From positions 124,001 to 188,000 of the forward strand of contig NZ_JACIDZ010000010.1 of NCBI RefSeq assembly GCF_014196625.1: DNA of 64,000 nucleotides, in the 5' to 3' direction. Source of the DNA: Martelella radicis (lineage in GTDB: Bacteria; Pseudomonadota; Alphaproteobacteria; Rhizobiales; Rhizobiaceae). A model generated the notes under the pieces. That model ran no database searches, was not told where the DNA came from, and saw only the letters and a program-made list of their open reading frames with translations. Of the stretch, positions 26,201 to 34,773 are shown one piece after another (positions within the stretch are counted from its first letter, which is position 1; the number at the start of each line of letters is the position of its first letter). A program made the position numbers and the translations under genes.

Positions 26201-27405
26201 TCAATCCGGATGCGCCCGTCGCCGCAGTGAGCGAAAGCAGGCCCGCGCCGGGCGAAATGCCGGTGGAAACGCCCGTCGCCACCGCGCCGCCTGCAGCAAA
26301 GACACGCGAGCTGAAAGCGCCGGTCGAAACCGCTTCGGTCACCACCAAGGACGTGCTCGACATGCTGGCCGCGCCGACTGCCGCGCGCGAGGCCTCGGCC
26401 CCGCCCGTAGCCGCCGAAAAGCCGGCTGCGGCCGAACCGCCCCAGTCGCCGGCGGCAAGCCTCTCCGCCGCGCCGCCGCCCGAGGCAAGCGGAAACAGCG
26501 AGGCGCTGACCGCGCAGCGACCGAAGGAGCCCGCACCGCTCGACATCGCCGTTCCCAAGACCATCAAGCCTGAGGCTCTTGCCGATGCGGCACGCGGCGG
26601 CAATGCGGGCGCGCTCTACGAGATCGGCATGCGTTTCCAGGAAGGCCTGGGCCTCACGCGCGACCCGGCCGAGGCCGCCGTCTGGTTCGATGAGGCCGCC
26701 GAACGCGGCTCCGCGCCGGCCGCCTTCCAGCTCGGCAGCCTTTACGAGAAGGGCATCGGCGTCGACCGCGACCCGGCAAGGGCAATCACGCTTTACCGCA
26801 CGGCAGCCAGAGCCGGCAATGTCAGCGCCATGCACAATCTCGCCGTCATGCTCGCCAATGGCGCCGGCAGCGGCAAACCCGATTTCGCCGAGGCGGCGAA
26901 ATGGTTCGGCGAAGCCGCCGAACACGGCGTTGCCGACAGCCAGTTCAACCTCGCCATCCTCCATGCGCGCGGCGCCGGCGTTGATGCCGACCTCGCCCAG
27001 TCCTACAAATGGTTCGCGATTGCCGCGGTCAATGGCGACACGGAAGCCGCCAAGCGACGCAACGAGGTGGCCGAGGCGCTTTCCGAGGCAGACCTCAACC
27101 GTGGCCGCAAGCTCGCTGCAGACTGGCAGGCCCGCGAGCCGTTGCCGGCCGCAAACCGGGTGGAAACGCCGGCCGAATGGCTGCCGCAGGCGCAGGTCGC
27201 CAGCGCCTCCGACAAGGAGGCGATCATCCGCGACATCCAGTCGATCCTGAACGAGCGCGGCTATGATGCAGGGCCCGAGGACGGGCTTCTTGGCGCGCGA
27301 ACCGATGCCGCGATCAAGGCCTTCCAGGCAAAAAACGGCCTCGTGGCCGACGGGGCGATCACACCCGCGCTGGTGGAGACATTGCTCAATGGCAACAGCG
27401 TTTGA
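23212..27405 (+). CDS. podJ: PodJ-like polar organising protein with Sel1 repeats and peptidoglycan-binding domain
   Basis: A 1397-aa membrane protein. Residues 1 to about 700 are Glu/Arg/Leu-rich coiled coil with repeated units of the form (A)LDxxVSRIxDxISRIDxxGxERRL; a Pro/Ala-rich stretch follows. One membrane helix (VYLAAGAILLAIMAYPFLTD, near residue 890) puts the C-terminal third in the periplasm. There about four Sel1 repeats (for example YEIGMRFQEGLGLTRDPAEA) precede a PG_binding_1 domain ending AFQAKNGLVADGAI. The order matches PodJ of Caulobacter and Agrobacterium, which marks a cell pole. The ATG at 23212 is preferred; ATG 23173 is possible. Confidence 0.85.
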   Translation: MAQTRMTQDATGGRPSLDALNRTIEGLESRLSDLMEARPSAQRPAPRRFPEPQQDRFPRERAPMPNPGSARVDAELREIGRTLKDLRASVREDFSASLRDELSGLHTMLSHLDRQTDTRDLDEETRGELIRISEAMDWLVANAAADDDSRLMAEFDHLQSLLRGLADAKSINRLESRFENIERQLAPFDASRLDAELTALARGIDELRRQADDNDSARSLEDIENRLSSLAQAMEVLCTRFPSVGKKLDGQIGSIERRIDDINRNLESLGRRQGEPVRDAAIERLEGRLSELASAVTAVDWQMRDQGAKQQTLLENLDGMARRIEGHRGDEGHLKLEARIEKLAAAVERIGPGVDRQALGKAVSELSEKIGRIDVDGAERRISEKIEASAVGNFSEDDRRDLKAQLDRLAGLVANHGLEPRALDDVVSRINDRISRIDVQGSERRLAAKLDSLSLSSSGESDREALRDEIRRLSGLIENGRRGIEPAALDAAVSRINDSISRIDLAGAERRLSSQIATMPARGGETGGKAPALDTEAFERRLAARIDALDLSGTEERLARRIAALEKDGSEDRLSAQLSALANRFEESRRDTSAPALAKLERQIAELTTLVSRPDPKLPLAELEERIGARIDSLTASNDDYLIEAAQHAAEEALKNFEQRRKGEADEHIAVIKALAADMKNLQQAGRDSAGAASLHDTLKTIAGRLDTLNAGDGGEFPAGEGRRAETGPFVAKAPTMPQQAGRPVEKAEIEERQPPRFETRFPAPTARPAQAPAAGKKPEDKASDDVLDILSRVRAGQKPEGPVLPIHDRPVAKTEYKKRDPGKPAGVRNQRFSASGPQGDLIAAARRAARSALANAEDMTPSVSPKGKKDGDGDKPSGDGFSRRPVYLAAGAILLAIMAYPFLTDLGRDRETIMEAVKTFEDTPPSFAAPSRPTANGTAARSAAQQNVASAPSLRAPEREAVKTNFAAEAPEIAAAPAARAFRMIEADNTLVTGSINPDAPVAAVSESRPAPGEMPVETPVATAPPAAKTRELKAPVETASVTTKDVLDMLAAPTAAREASAPPVAAEKPAAAEPPQSPAASLSAAPPPEASGNSEALTAQRPKEPAPLDIAVPKTIKPEALADAARGGNAGALYEIGMRFQEGLGLTRDPAEAAVWFDEAAERGSAPAAFQLGSLYEKGIGVDRDPARAITLYRTAARAGNVSAMHNLAVMLANGAGSGKPDFAEAAKWFGEAAEHGVADSQFNLAILHARGAGVDADLAQSYKWFAIAAVNGDTEAAKRRNEVAEALSEADLNRGRKLAADWQAREPLPAANRVETPAEWLPQAQVASASDKEAIIRDIQSILNERGYDAGPEDGLLGARTDAAIKAFQAKNGLVADGAITPALVETLLNGNSV

Positions 27406-27526
27406 GAAGAATCGGCGGATTGCAACCGTTTGAATTGACAGGGGCGACCGCAAGCCGCAGAAAGTAAAGAGCATTTTCAACAGGCTGGATGAGACCCATC
27501 CGGCCCTGCCGCTATTGGGGAAACGC

Positions 27527-28453
27527 GTGTCGATCTACCTGCCGATTGCCGAACTTTCGGTTAATATCTTCGTTATTCTCGGCATGGGCGCGGCGGTCGG
27601 CTTTCTCTCTGGCATGTTCGGCGTCGGCGGCGGCTTTCTGATCACGCCGCTCCTGATCTTCTATCATATTCCCCCGGTCGTCGCCGTTGCGACCGGCGCC
27701 AGCCAGGTTGTCGCCTCATCGGTATCCGGAACGCTTACCCATTTCCGCCGCGGCACGCTCGACATGAAGCTCGGAACCGTGCTTCTGACCGGCGGTCTGG
27801 TGGGGGCGACGATCGGCGTGTGGCTGTTTTCGCTGTTGCGCGAACTCGGCCAGCTCGACCTGGTGATCTCGATCCTCTATGTGGTGCTGTTGAGCTCGAT
27901 CGGCAGTCTGATGCTGGTGGAAAGCATCCGCGCGATCCGCCGCAGCGCCAGCCAGAAACCGGTCTCCTTCCGCAAGCCCGGCCAGCACAACTGGATCCAC
28001 CGCCTGCCCTTCAAGATGCGCTTCAAGAAGTCGAAGCTTTATCTGAGCGTCATTCCGGTGTTCCTGCTCGGCGGTTCGATCGGCGTGCTGACCTCCTCGC
28101 TCGGTATCGGCGGCGGCTTCATCATGGTGCCGGCGATGATCTATCTTCTGCGCATACCGACCAATATCGTCGTCGGCACGTCGCTGTTCCAGATCATCTT
28201 CGTCTCCGCCTACACCACCGTGGTACAGGCGGTGACGAACTATGCGGTCGATATCGTGCTCGCCACGATCCTGATGCTGTCGAGCGTCATCGGCGCCCAA
28301 TATGGCGTGCGCGTCGGCCAGAAGCTGAAGGGCGAACAGTTGCGCGCGCTCCTGGCTCTGCTCATCCTGGCCGTCGGCGTGCGCCTCGCCATCGGCCTTG
28401 TCGCAACCCCGACCGACCTGTTCTCCGTCGTCTTCGAAGGAGCGCCGGAATGA
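27527..28453 (+). CDS. TauE/SafE family sulfite/sulfonate-type exporter
   Basis: A 308-aa inner-membrane permease with eight or more hydrophobic segments and the duplicated family motif: GFLSGMFGVGGGFLITPLLI near residue 30 and GVLTSSLGIGGGFIMVPAMI near residue 195. Family members export sulfite, sulfoacetate or related organosulfonates. A GTG at 27527 is chosen because GGGG stands six bases upstream and the TTG at 27515 has no ribosome site. The stop overlaps the start of the next gene (ATGA at 28450-28453), so the two membrane proteins are translationally coupled. Confidence 0.9.
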   Translation: MSIYLPIAELSVNIFVILGMGAAVGFLSGMFGVGGGFLITPLLIFYHIPPVVAVATGASQVVASSVSGTLTHFRRGTLDMKLGTVLLTGGLVGATIGVWLFSLLRELGQLDLVISILYVVLLSSIGSLMLVESIRAIRRSASQKPVSFRKPGQHNWIHRLPFKMRFKKSKLYLSVIPVFLLGGSIGVLTSSLGIGGGFIMVPAMIYLLRIPTNIVVGTSLFQIIFVSAYTTVVQAVTNYAVDIVLATILMLSSVIGAQYGVRVGQKLKGEQLRALLALLILAVGVRLAIGLVATPTDLFSVVFEGAPE

Positions 28454-29241
28454 TGAGAACGCTGCTGTCGCTCCTCGCGCTCCTCGTTGTCCCCGCTCTT
28501 TCGCTGGCGCAGGAACAGGCGCCGGCCATCCAGCAGGAAACGCTGGAGATCGGCACCTCGACCAACGAGATCGCCATTACCTCGGATTTCTCCGGCGCCG
28601 ACCTGACCGTCTTCGGCGCGATCAACGACGCCGATCCGATCCTCCTGTCGAAGGGCGGTTATGACATCGTGGTGATCCTTGAGGGCCCGAAGGCTGAGGC
28701 CGATGTGCGCCGCAAGGAGCGGGTCTTCGGCATCTGGATCAACCGACAGACCATTTCCTTCGAGCATGTGCCGCGCTCCTATTCGATCTCCAGCACGCGC
28801 CCGCTTGACGACGTTACCTCGCCGCAAGCGCTGAATTCCGGCGGCATCGGCGTATCGCACCTGCGCATTTCGCCGGTCGGCTATTTCGGCGATGCCAGCG
28901 ATGTCGCCACTTTCCGCCAGGCGATGCTCCGGCTGAACGCGGCCGACGGGCTTTACGATACGGAAGATGACGGCGTGAAATTCGTCTCCAACAGCCTGTT
29001 TCGCGCAAGCCTCAGACTGCCGGTGAACATTCCCGAAGGCACCCACACGGTGCAGGCCTATCTGTTCAAGGAAGGGCGGCAGATCTCGACCCAGAACCTG
29101 CCGCTGAATGTGGTCAAGACCGGGCTTGAGGCCCAGCTGACCACCGCCGCCCACGAATACCCGCTGTTCTACGGCCTCGGCGCCGTGTTCATCGCGCTGT
29201 TCTCCGGCTGGTTCGCAAGCGTCGTCTTCAGGAAGAACTGA
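28450..29241 (+). CDS. TIGR02186 family membrane-anchored protein
   Basis: A 263-aa protein with a signal peptide (MMRTLLSLLALLVVPALSLA) and a C-terminal membrane helix (LFYGLGAVFIALFSGWFASV). Internal segments ETLEIGTSTNEIAITSDFSG and VFGIWINRQTISFEHVPRSY match the alphaproteobacterial TIGR02186 family, which is nearly always next to a TauE/SafE exporter, as here. The layout suggests a periplasmic partner of the exporter anchored by the C-terminal helix. Its biochemical role is unknown. Confidence 0.85.
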   Translation: MMRTLLSLLALLVVPALSLAQEQAPAIQQETLEIGTSTNEIAITSDFSGADLTVFGAINDADPILLSKGGYDIVVILEGPKAEADVRRKERVFGIWINRQTISFEHVPRSYSISSTRPLDDVTSPQALNSGGIGVSHLRISPVGYFGDASDVATFRQAMLRLNAADGLYDTEDDGVKFVSNSLFRASLRLPVNIPEGTHTVQAYLFKEGRQISTQNLPLNVVKTGLEAQLTTAAHEYPLFYGLGAVFIALFSGWFASVVFRKN

Positions 29242-29252
29242 GGTTCCGGTTT

Positions 29253-29966
29253 CTACCCGGCGAGCGCCGCAAAAGGCAGGGCATAGACCCTGTCCGGCCC
29301 CAGCATGTGGACGGTGAGCGCCGCGCGGTCGAACAGGCCGGCAAAGGCCCTGTGACGGAGATCGAGACCGCCGCGCGTGGTGGCAAAGGCCGGCAGGATC
29401 AGCCGGTTTTCGTCCGCCGCGAAACAGGGCCGCCGAACGGACTTTCCCGGCCGGCTGAGCGTGGCCGAGGGGTGAAGATGGCCGCAGATTTCCGCTTTTC
29501 CCCGTCGCGACGGTTCGTGGCGGAAGATCAGCCCATCGCATGTCCATTCGTCGAAGACGCGGCCCGGCAGGCCGGAAACGCCGTCGGGATCGTGATTGCC
29601 GTTGATCCACACCCAATCACGGCCTGCGGCAAGCGCCGAAAGCGCCGCGCGGTGATCATCCGCCATCTCCCGCGCGCCGACGCGGTCGTGAAAATTGTCG
29701 CCGAGCGAGACGACGCGCGCCGGACGGTAGCGCGCGATAACGGCTGAAAGGCTGGCAAGCTGACGCGCGGTATCATAGGGCGGCACGAAAAAGCCGCGCC
29801 GGGCATGCGCCGCACCGCGCTCGAGGTGAAGATCGGAGACGACCAGCAGCGAGAGCGCCTGGAAAAACAGCGCACCGGAGCAATCGAACACGACCGGATG
29901 GCCGGCAAAACGCGGCCCGGTGTCGTCGAAACGCTCGTTCTCCAGAGATGCTGTGCTCAAGCTCAT
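29253..29966 (-). CDS. pdeM: ligase-associated DNA damage response endonuclease PdeM
   Basis: A 237-aa calcineurin-like metallophosphoesterase. The metal-binding motifs appear in order: LVVSDLHLERG, VVSLGDNFHDR, WVWINGNHDPD, FRHEP and EICGHLHPSATL. The family belongs to a conserved four-gene DNA repair set (ATP-dependent ligase, DEXH helicase, exonuclease and PdeM) found in many alphaproteobacteria. The ATG at 29966 overlaps the end of the helicase gene by four bases, so both come from one transcript. The ligase and exonuclease are not in this window. Confidence 0.92.
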   Translation of the reverse strand: MSLSTASLENERFDDTGPRFAGHPVVFDCSGALFFQALSLLVVSDLHLERGAAHARRGFFVPPYDTARQLASLSAVIARYRPARVVSLGDNFHDRVGAREMADDHRAALSALAAGRDWVWINGNHDPDGVSGLPGRVFDEWTCDGLIFRHEPSRRGKAEICGHLHPSATLSRPGKSVRRPCFAADENRLILPAFATTRGGLDLRHRAFAGLFDRAALTVHMLGPDRVYALPFAALAG

Positions 29967-32509
29967 GCGCCGGTTTCGTCCTGTCTTTCGTGGCGGGCAT
30001 CTTCGTTCTCCGCCGCCTCGAGGGCTGCCGCCAGTTCGTCGACAGCCTCGCGCAGCACCGCCTCGCCGGCCCCGCCATTGACGCTTTCGCGACCGATTTC
30101 CAGAAGCACCGGCACGGCGAGCGGCGAGACGCGCGTGAGCCGATAATGCGTCAGATGGCCCTTGATTCGTTGAAGCATTGTGCCAAGGCGGGCGATATCC
30201 AGCAAGCCGGAAGCCGCGTCCGCGCGGGTCGCCTGCAACAGGATGTGATCCGGCTCGTGGCTTCTCAAGACGTCATAGATCAGGTCGGCCGACACCGTCA
30301 TCTGCCGGCCGGTCTTCTCCTTGCCGGGATAGCGCCGCTCGATCAGCCCGGCGATCGTGGCGCAGGCCCGGAAGGTGCGTTTGAGCATGTAGCTTTCATC
30401 GAGCCAGGCCTCGAGATCATCGCCCAGCATGTCCTCGTCGAACAGCGTCTTCAGGTCGAGCGCGCCCGAGGCGAGCATCGCGCCGATATCCTTCAGCCCC
30501 CATACGGCGAGCGAATAATCCGTCGACACGAACCCCGTCGGCTGTGCGCCCGCCCGCTCCAGCCGGCGGGTCAGGAGCATGCCAAGCGTCTGGTGTGCAA
30601 GCCTGCCCTCGAAGGGATAGGCGACCATGTAGAAGCGGTTTTCCAGCGGAAAGGTCTCGACCAGCAGCTCGCCGCGTTTCGGCAGATGCGAATGCTTTTC
30701 CTGCAGCGAAAGCCATTCGCGCACGGAGGCGGGCAGCACCTTGCGCCGCTCCTCGTCATCCAGCATGGCGCGCACGCCGTCCGCCAGAAAGGTCGACAGC
30801 GGAAACTTGCCGCCGGCATAGGCCGGAATCTTCGGATCGCTGTCGAAGGCGGCGGATGCCATGCATTCGTTTTCCCTCAAGCCTTCGAAGCGCAGCACCT
30901 TGCCGGCGAACAGGAAGGTGTCGCCGGGCCTGAGCATCTCGACGAAATATTCCTCGACCTCGCCCAGCACCGCGCCGCCGCGCAAGGGACCGCCGCGTTT
31001 GCCCGGGCGCACAAGCCTGATCTTCAGCATCGGCATCTCGACGATGGTGCCGAGGTTCAGCCGGTACTGGCGGGCGAAATCCGGGTGGGTCAGACGATAG
31101 AGCCCGTCGGCGGTCTTTCTGATCTTGGCATAGCGCTCATAGGTGCGAAGCGCATAGCCACCGGTGGCGACAAAATCGACCACGCGGAAAAAAGTCTCAC
31201 GGGCGAGCCCGTGATAGGGCAGCGCCGAGCGCACCTCGTCAAACAGCAGGCCCGGATTGAAGGGGCCGGCGCAGGCCATGCCGAGCACGTGCTGGGCCAG
31301 AACATCGAGCGCGCCGTCGCCAATCGGCGGGCTATCCTGCGCGCCGACATAATTGGCATCGAGCGCCGCCTGACATTCCATCACCTCGAACCGGTTGGCC
31401 GGCACCAGAATGGCGCGGCTCGGCTCGTCCATGCGGTGATTGGCGCGACCGATACGCTGGGCCAGCCGGCTTGCGCCCTTCGGCGCGCCGATATGCATCA
31501 CAAGGTCGATATCGCCCCAGTCGATGCCGAGGTCGAGCGTCGATGTGGCGACAACGGCGCAGAGCCTGCCGGCCGCCATCGCCGCCTCCACCTTGCGGCG
31601 CTGGCCGACATCGAGCGAGCCGTGATGCAGGGCGATTGGCAGATTGTCGTCATTGATGGACCAGAGTTCCTGGAACACGATCTCCGCCTGCGAGCGGGTG
31701 TTGACGAAGATCAGCGTCATCTTGCGCCGTTTCAGTTCCGCGTAGATGTCTGGCGCGGCATAGCGCGCCGAGTGACCGGACCAGGGGATGCGCTGCGATG
31801 CCTTCAGGATGGTGATCTCGGGCCGCGCGCCGCCGGCAACGGTGATCAGCCCGGCATGGGGCGGGTCCACCTCGCCGGTCTGGGCCACCAGCCAGCGCTG
31901 CAACTCCTTCGGATCGGAGACCGTGGCCGAGAGGCCGATCGCCGTCAGTTCCGGGCGCAGCCGCCTCAACCGCGCAAGGCCGAGCGACAGGAGATGGCCG
32001 CGCTTGGAGGTGACCAACGAATGCAGTTCGTCGAAGATCACGAAGCGCAGATCCTCGAAGAAGCGGTCGGCGTCCTTGCCGGCCAGCAAGAGCGCGAGCT
32101 GTTCCGGCGTCGTCAGCAGGATATCCGGCGGTTTCAGGCGCTGGCGCTGGCGCTTGGCCTGCGGCGTGTCGCCGGTGCGGGTCTCCATGGTGATGGGAAG
32201 TCCGCTTTCGGTGACCGGCTGTTCCAGATTGCGGGCGATATCGACGGCCAGCGCCTTCAGCGGCGAGATATAGAGCGTATGGACCCCGCGCGGCCGCGTT
32301 CCGGGCTTCACCGGGCCTCGGGCGTCAAGATCGGCAAGCGCGGGCAGGAAGCCAGCCAGCGTCTTGCCTGCGCCGGTGGGCGCGATCAGCAGCATGTCCT
32401 CGCCGCCGCCTGCGCGCCTGAGCAGGTCCAGCTGGTGCGCGCGGGGCTGCCAGCCCTTCGCGGCGAACCAGCGGCGAAAGCGCTCCGGCAATGTTTCCGT
32501 TTCGTTCAT
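29963..32509 (-). CDS. ligase-associated DNA damage response DEXH-box helicase
   Basis: An 848-aa Lhr-like superfamily 2 helicase. Motif I is LLIAPTGAGKTLAGFLPALA near residue 45, motif Ia LYISPLKALAVD, motif II FVIFDELHSL, motif III GLSATVSDP and motif VI QRIGRANHR. The C-terminal half is the Lhr-type winged-helix and DUF4145-like region. It is presumed to work with PdeM and a dedicated ATP-dependent ligase in DNA repair. A four-base overlap couples it to pdeM. An antisense frame of 1078 codons across it is a shadow. Confidence 0.94.
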   Translation of the reverse strand: MNETETLPERFRRWFAAKGWQPRAHQLDLLRRAGGGEDMLLIAPTGAGKTLAGFLPALADLDARGPVKPGTRPRGVHTLYISPLKALAVDIARNLEQPVTESGLPITMETRTGDTPQAKRQRQRLKPPDILLTTPEQLALLLAGKDADRFFEDLRFVIFDELHSLVTSKRGHLLSLGLARLRRLRPELTAIGLSATVSDPKELQRWLVAQTGEVDPPHAGLITVAGGARPEITILKASQRIPWSGHSARYAAPDIYAELKRRKMTLIFVNTRSQAEIVFQELWSINDDNLPIALHHGSLDVGQRRKVEAAMAAGRLCAVVATSTLDLGIDWGDIDLVMHIGAPKGASRLAQRIGRANHRMDEPSRAILVPANRFEVMECQAALDANYVGAQDSPPIGDGALDVLAQHVLGMACAGPFNPGLLFDEVRSALPYHGLARETFFRVVDFVATGGYALRTYERYAKIRKTADGLYRLTHPDFARQYRLNLGTIVEMPMLKIRLVRPGKRGGPLRGGAVLGEVEEYFVEMLRPGDTFLFAGKVLRFEGLRENECMASAAFDSDPKIPAYAGGKFPLSTFLADGVRAMLDDEERRKVLPASVREWLSLQEKHSHLPKRGELLVETFPLENRFYMVAYPFEGRLAHQTLGMLLTRRLERAGAQPTGFVSTDYSLAVWGLKDIGAMLASGALDLKTLFDEDMLGDDLEAWLDESYMLKRTFRACATIAGLIERRYPGKEKTGRQMTVSADLIYDVLRSHEPDHILLQATRADAASGLLDIARLGTMLQRIKGHLTHYRLTRVSPLAVPVLLEIGRESVNGGAGEAVLREAVDELAAALEAAENEDARHERQDETGA

Positions 32510-32551
32510 GAGGCCACGATTACAGGAAACAGTGCCAAGGGAAAGGCTTTT

Positions 32552-33187
32552 CTACATCGCGATATAGCGGTCGCGGCGATGGTTGAAGGCGAGGATGAGG
32601 TTGATGACCAGCGCGCCGGCAATCGAGCAGGCGATGATGAAAGGCGTTGCCACGAAGAAGGAGAGCACCAGCACCATGCCGTCGAGGCCAAGCTGGACAT
32701 AGCCGGCCTTGAAGCCGAACCGGTCTTGCAGGAACAGCGCCAATATGCCGAAGCCGCCGAGACTGGCGCTGTGGCGAAAGAAGATCAGAAGCGCTGTCCC
32801 GACCAGCGCGCCGCCGAAGAGGCCGGCGGCCAGCGGATGGGTCTCGCCGATCGTCAGGAAGCGCGGGATGATGCCGGTCAGCACAGAGGTAAGGCCGACA
32901 GCAATGAAGGTCTTCAGCGTAAAAGCGAGGCCCAGCCGCTTGAAGGCGAAATAATAGAACGGCAGGTTGACCGCAAAGAAGGCGAGCCCGAAGCCGATGC
33001 CGGTCGAATAGACCAGCAGAAAGGCAAGGCCCGCCGTGCCGCCGGTCAGAAGCCCGCCGGCCTTCAGCACCAGAACGCCGAGCGAGGCGAGCATCGCGCC
33101 GGTGACGATGCCCTGGACATCCTCAAGCACCGAATGGCTTTCGGAGGTGGAATTGAGGATGCTTCTGAGAAACCTGTTTTCTGACAC
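32552..33187 (-). CDS. YitT/DUF161-family membrane protein
   Basis: A 211-aa inner-membrane protein with five to six hydrophobic segments (GAMLASLGVLVLKAGGLLTG, GLAFFAVNLPFYYFAFKRLG, AGLFGGALVGTALLIFFRHS and others). GGLLTGGTAGLAFLL and RHSASLGGFGILALFLQDRF are the duplicated Gly-rich segments of the YitT_membrane family. The usual C-terminal DUF2179 domain is absent, as in many proteobacterial members. The GTG at 33187 is the most likely start; there is no strong ribosome site and the frame continues upstream to 33301. Function unknown. Confidence 0.78.
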   Translation of the reverse strand: MSENRFLRSILNSTSESHSVLEDVQGIVTGAMLASLGVLVLKAGGLLTGGTAGLAFLLVYSTGIGFGLAFFAVNLPFYYFAFKRLGLAFTLKTFIAVGLTSVLTGIIPRFLTIGETHPLAAGLFGGALVGTALLIFFRHSASLGGFGILALFLQDRFGFKAGYVQLGLDGMVLVLSFFVATPFIIACSIAGALVINLILAFNHRRDRYIAM

Positions 33188-33305
33188 GTGACGATCGTCC
33201 GGCTGGAACAGGAGCCCCGACAGGGCGCTCCCGACATGACATGACCGGGACGCGGACACGCATCCCGGCCTCTTCTTCAACCAAAACGGGGCACTCGTCA
33301 AATCC

Positions 33306-33611
33306 TCAGACGACGTCGTCCTGGTTGACGCGGCCGCCCTCGCCTTCCCAGTTGAGGATGCGGCGGGTTTCGCTCTCGGTGAACTTCAGGCGGATGCCGA
33401 CGCCGCCCTCTTTCTCTTCCGGCAGGAAGACGACGCCGAGCGCCTCGAGCGTGGCCTTCAGCTTGTCGCGGCTGGCTTCGCCGAATTCCGCCGTGCCGTT
33501 TTCGAATGCGACGATCTTGTCTTCGGCAAGACCACTTTCCTGGGCAAGCGCCTCGCGGTCGATATGGGCGAGGATACGGGCAGCGTGACAGAGTTCCGGT
33601 GTCAGGGTCAT
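33306..33611 (-). CDS. small XRE-like helix-turn-helix protein
   Basis: A 101-aa protein whose residues about 5-60 form a Cro/CI-like helix-turn-helix (LCHAARILAHIDREALAQES, GLAEDKIVAFENG). The C-terminal LEALGVVFLPEEKEGGVGIR block is common in small rhizobial regulators of this class. It could repress its own gene or act on neighbours. No restriction-modification or toxin partner is adjacent. Target unknown. Confidence 0.7.
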   Translation of the reverse strand: MTLTPELCHAARILAHIDREALAQESGLAEDKIVAFENGTAEFGEASRDKLKATLEALGVVFLPEEKEGGVGIRLKFTESETRRILNWEGEGGRVNQDDVV

Positions 33612-33659
33612 GACGGGCCTCCTTGGTGAGGTTTCAAGAAATACCTCGTCTGGAACGCG

Positions 33660-34613
33660 TCATGCGGGCCGGATGTTCCGTTCCGCCAGAAACAGGATGC
33701 CCGGCACCGGCTCGCCGGCGTCCTTGCGCAATACCGTGCTGCGCTCCGCCTTCAAGGACAGGCCGGCCTGCGCAAGAAGTTTCCTGACATAGGCCGCGGA
33801 ATGCGCGTAGCGCAGCGAGGCAAGCAGGGTGAAATCGCTTCCCGGCTCCCCGGCCTCCACCGAAAACAGGAAGAGCCCGTTTGGTGCAATCAGCGCCCTG
33901 ACGTTTTCCATCAGGCTTTCAAGACCGCCGAGATACATCAGCACGTCTGCCGCGATCACCAGATCGGCGCGCTGCCATGGCATGCCTTCGGCGAAGAGGC
34001 CGCTTTCTTCCGGCGTCAGCAGCAGGTCGGCCTGCGCCAGCACGGCATAGAGCCCCTTTTCCTCCGCTTTCTGCAGCATGTTCTGCGACAGATCGAAACC
34101 CTCAAGCCGGGTGACGCGCTCTGAGAACGCCTCGCCCGAAAGCCCCGTGCCGCAGCCGAGATCGACAGCCAGCGCAAACTGCCGGTCAGCGCCCTCCATT
34201 TCGGCAAGAAGCGCGGCAAGGTGCTGAGGCGCGCTGTAATCGAGCCGTTCCGTCAGTGCCTCGTCGAAGTGTTCGGCATAGGAATCAAACAGCGCCTCGA
34301 CATAGCGACCGGGTGGATGGGCGGGCGCACGCGCAGCGCCGAGCACGGCCAGCTTCATCCGCGCGGCGAAAATGTCGTCATCATCCAGTTTCTCGAGGAT
34401 TTCGAGCGTTTCGATCGCGCGATCGGTCTCGCCCGCATGTTCGAGATAGGCAGCAAGCATGGCAAGGCCCGCCGGCCAGTCGGGCGCAAGGTCAAGCGCC
34501 TGTTCCATCAGATCGGCGGCGGCGGCGAATTCGCCGGCCTCATCCAGCATGCGCGCATAATCGGCGCGGCGGTCGGCGATCAGATCGCCGGAGGAGAAGA
34601 ATAAGATGTTCAA
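33660..34613 (-). CDS. TPR-containing methyltransferase
   Basis: A protein of about 317 aa. The N-terminal 80 residues form two TPR-like helix pairs (ARMLDEAGEFAAAADLMEQA, LAAYLEHAGETDRAIETLEI). A type-12 methyltransferase domain follows, with motif I LAVDLGCGTGLSGEAFSERV near residue 150 and FDLSQNMLQKAEEKGL. The combination occurs across Rhizobiales; the methyl acceptor is unknown. The start is uncertain: a TTG at 34613 gives the family-like SSGDLIADRRADYARML beginning, while another TTG at 34673 would add 20 residues. Neither has a good ribosome site. Confidence 0.75.
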   Translation of the reverse strand: MNILFFSSGDLIADRRADYARMLDEAGEFAAAADLMEQALDLAPDWPAGLAMLAAYLEHAGETDRAIETLEILEKLDDDDIFAARMKLAVLGAARAPAHPPGRYVEALFDSYAEHFDEALTERLDYSAPQHLAALLAEMEGADRQFALAVDLGCGTGLSGEAFSERVTRLEGFDLSQNMLQKAEEKGLYAVLAQADLLLTPEESGLFAEGMPWQRADLVIAADVLMYLGGLESLMENVRALIAPNGLFLFSVEAGEPGSDFTLLASLRYAHSAAYVRKLLAQAGLSLKAERSTVLRKDAGEPVPGILFLAERNIRPA

Positions 34614-34773
34614 ATGGTTCGGGACCGGACAATTGGGCTGATCGCCAATGTCGTTTTTTCCGGCGAAAAGCAAGCGGAATTGCGCGCAAGGCCTTGCCTT
34701 CTCCGCGAGCGGTTTCCATCTTGATTGCGCCCCAATGTCGCCTTAAGGACGGGCTGGAAAGAGGACGCGCGCT

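Noticed and set aside
25858-27480. A 540-codon frame antisense to the podJ-like gene
   Set aside because: It is a Gly/Arg-rich shadow of the Sel1 region without domain resemblance.
29948-33184. A 1078-codon frame antisense to the DEXH helicase and YitT-like genes
   Set aside because: Both minus-strand genes show complete family motifs; the plus frame has none and spans two genes.
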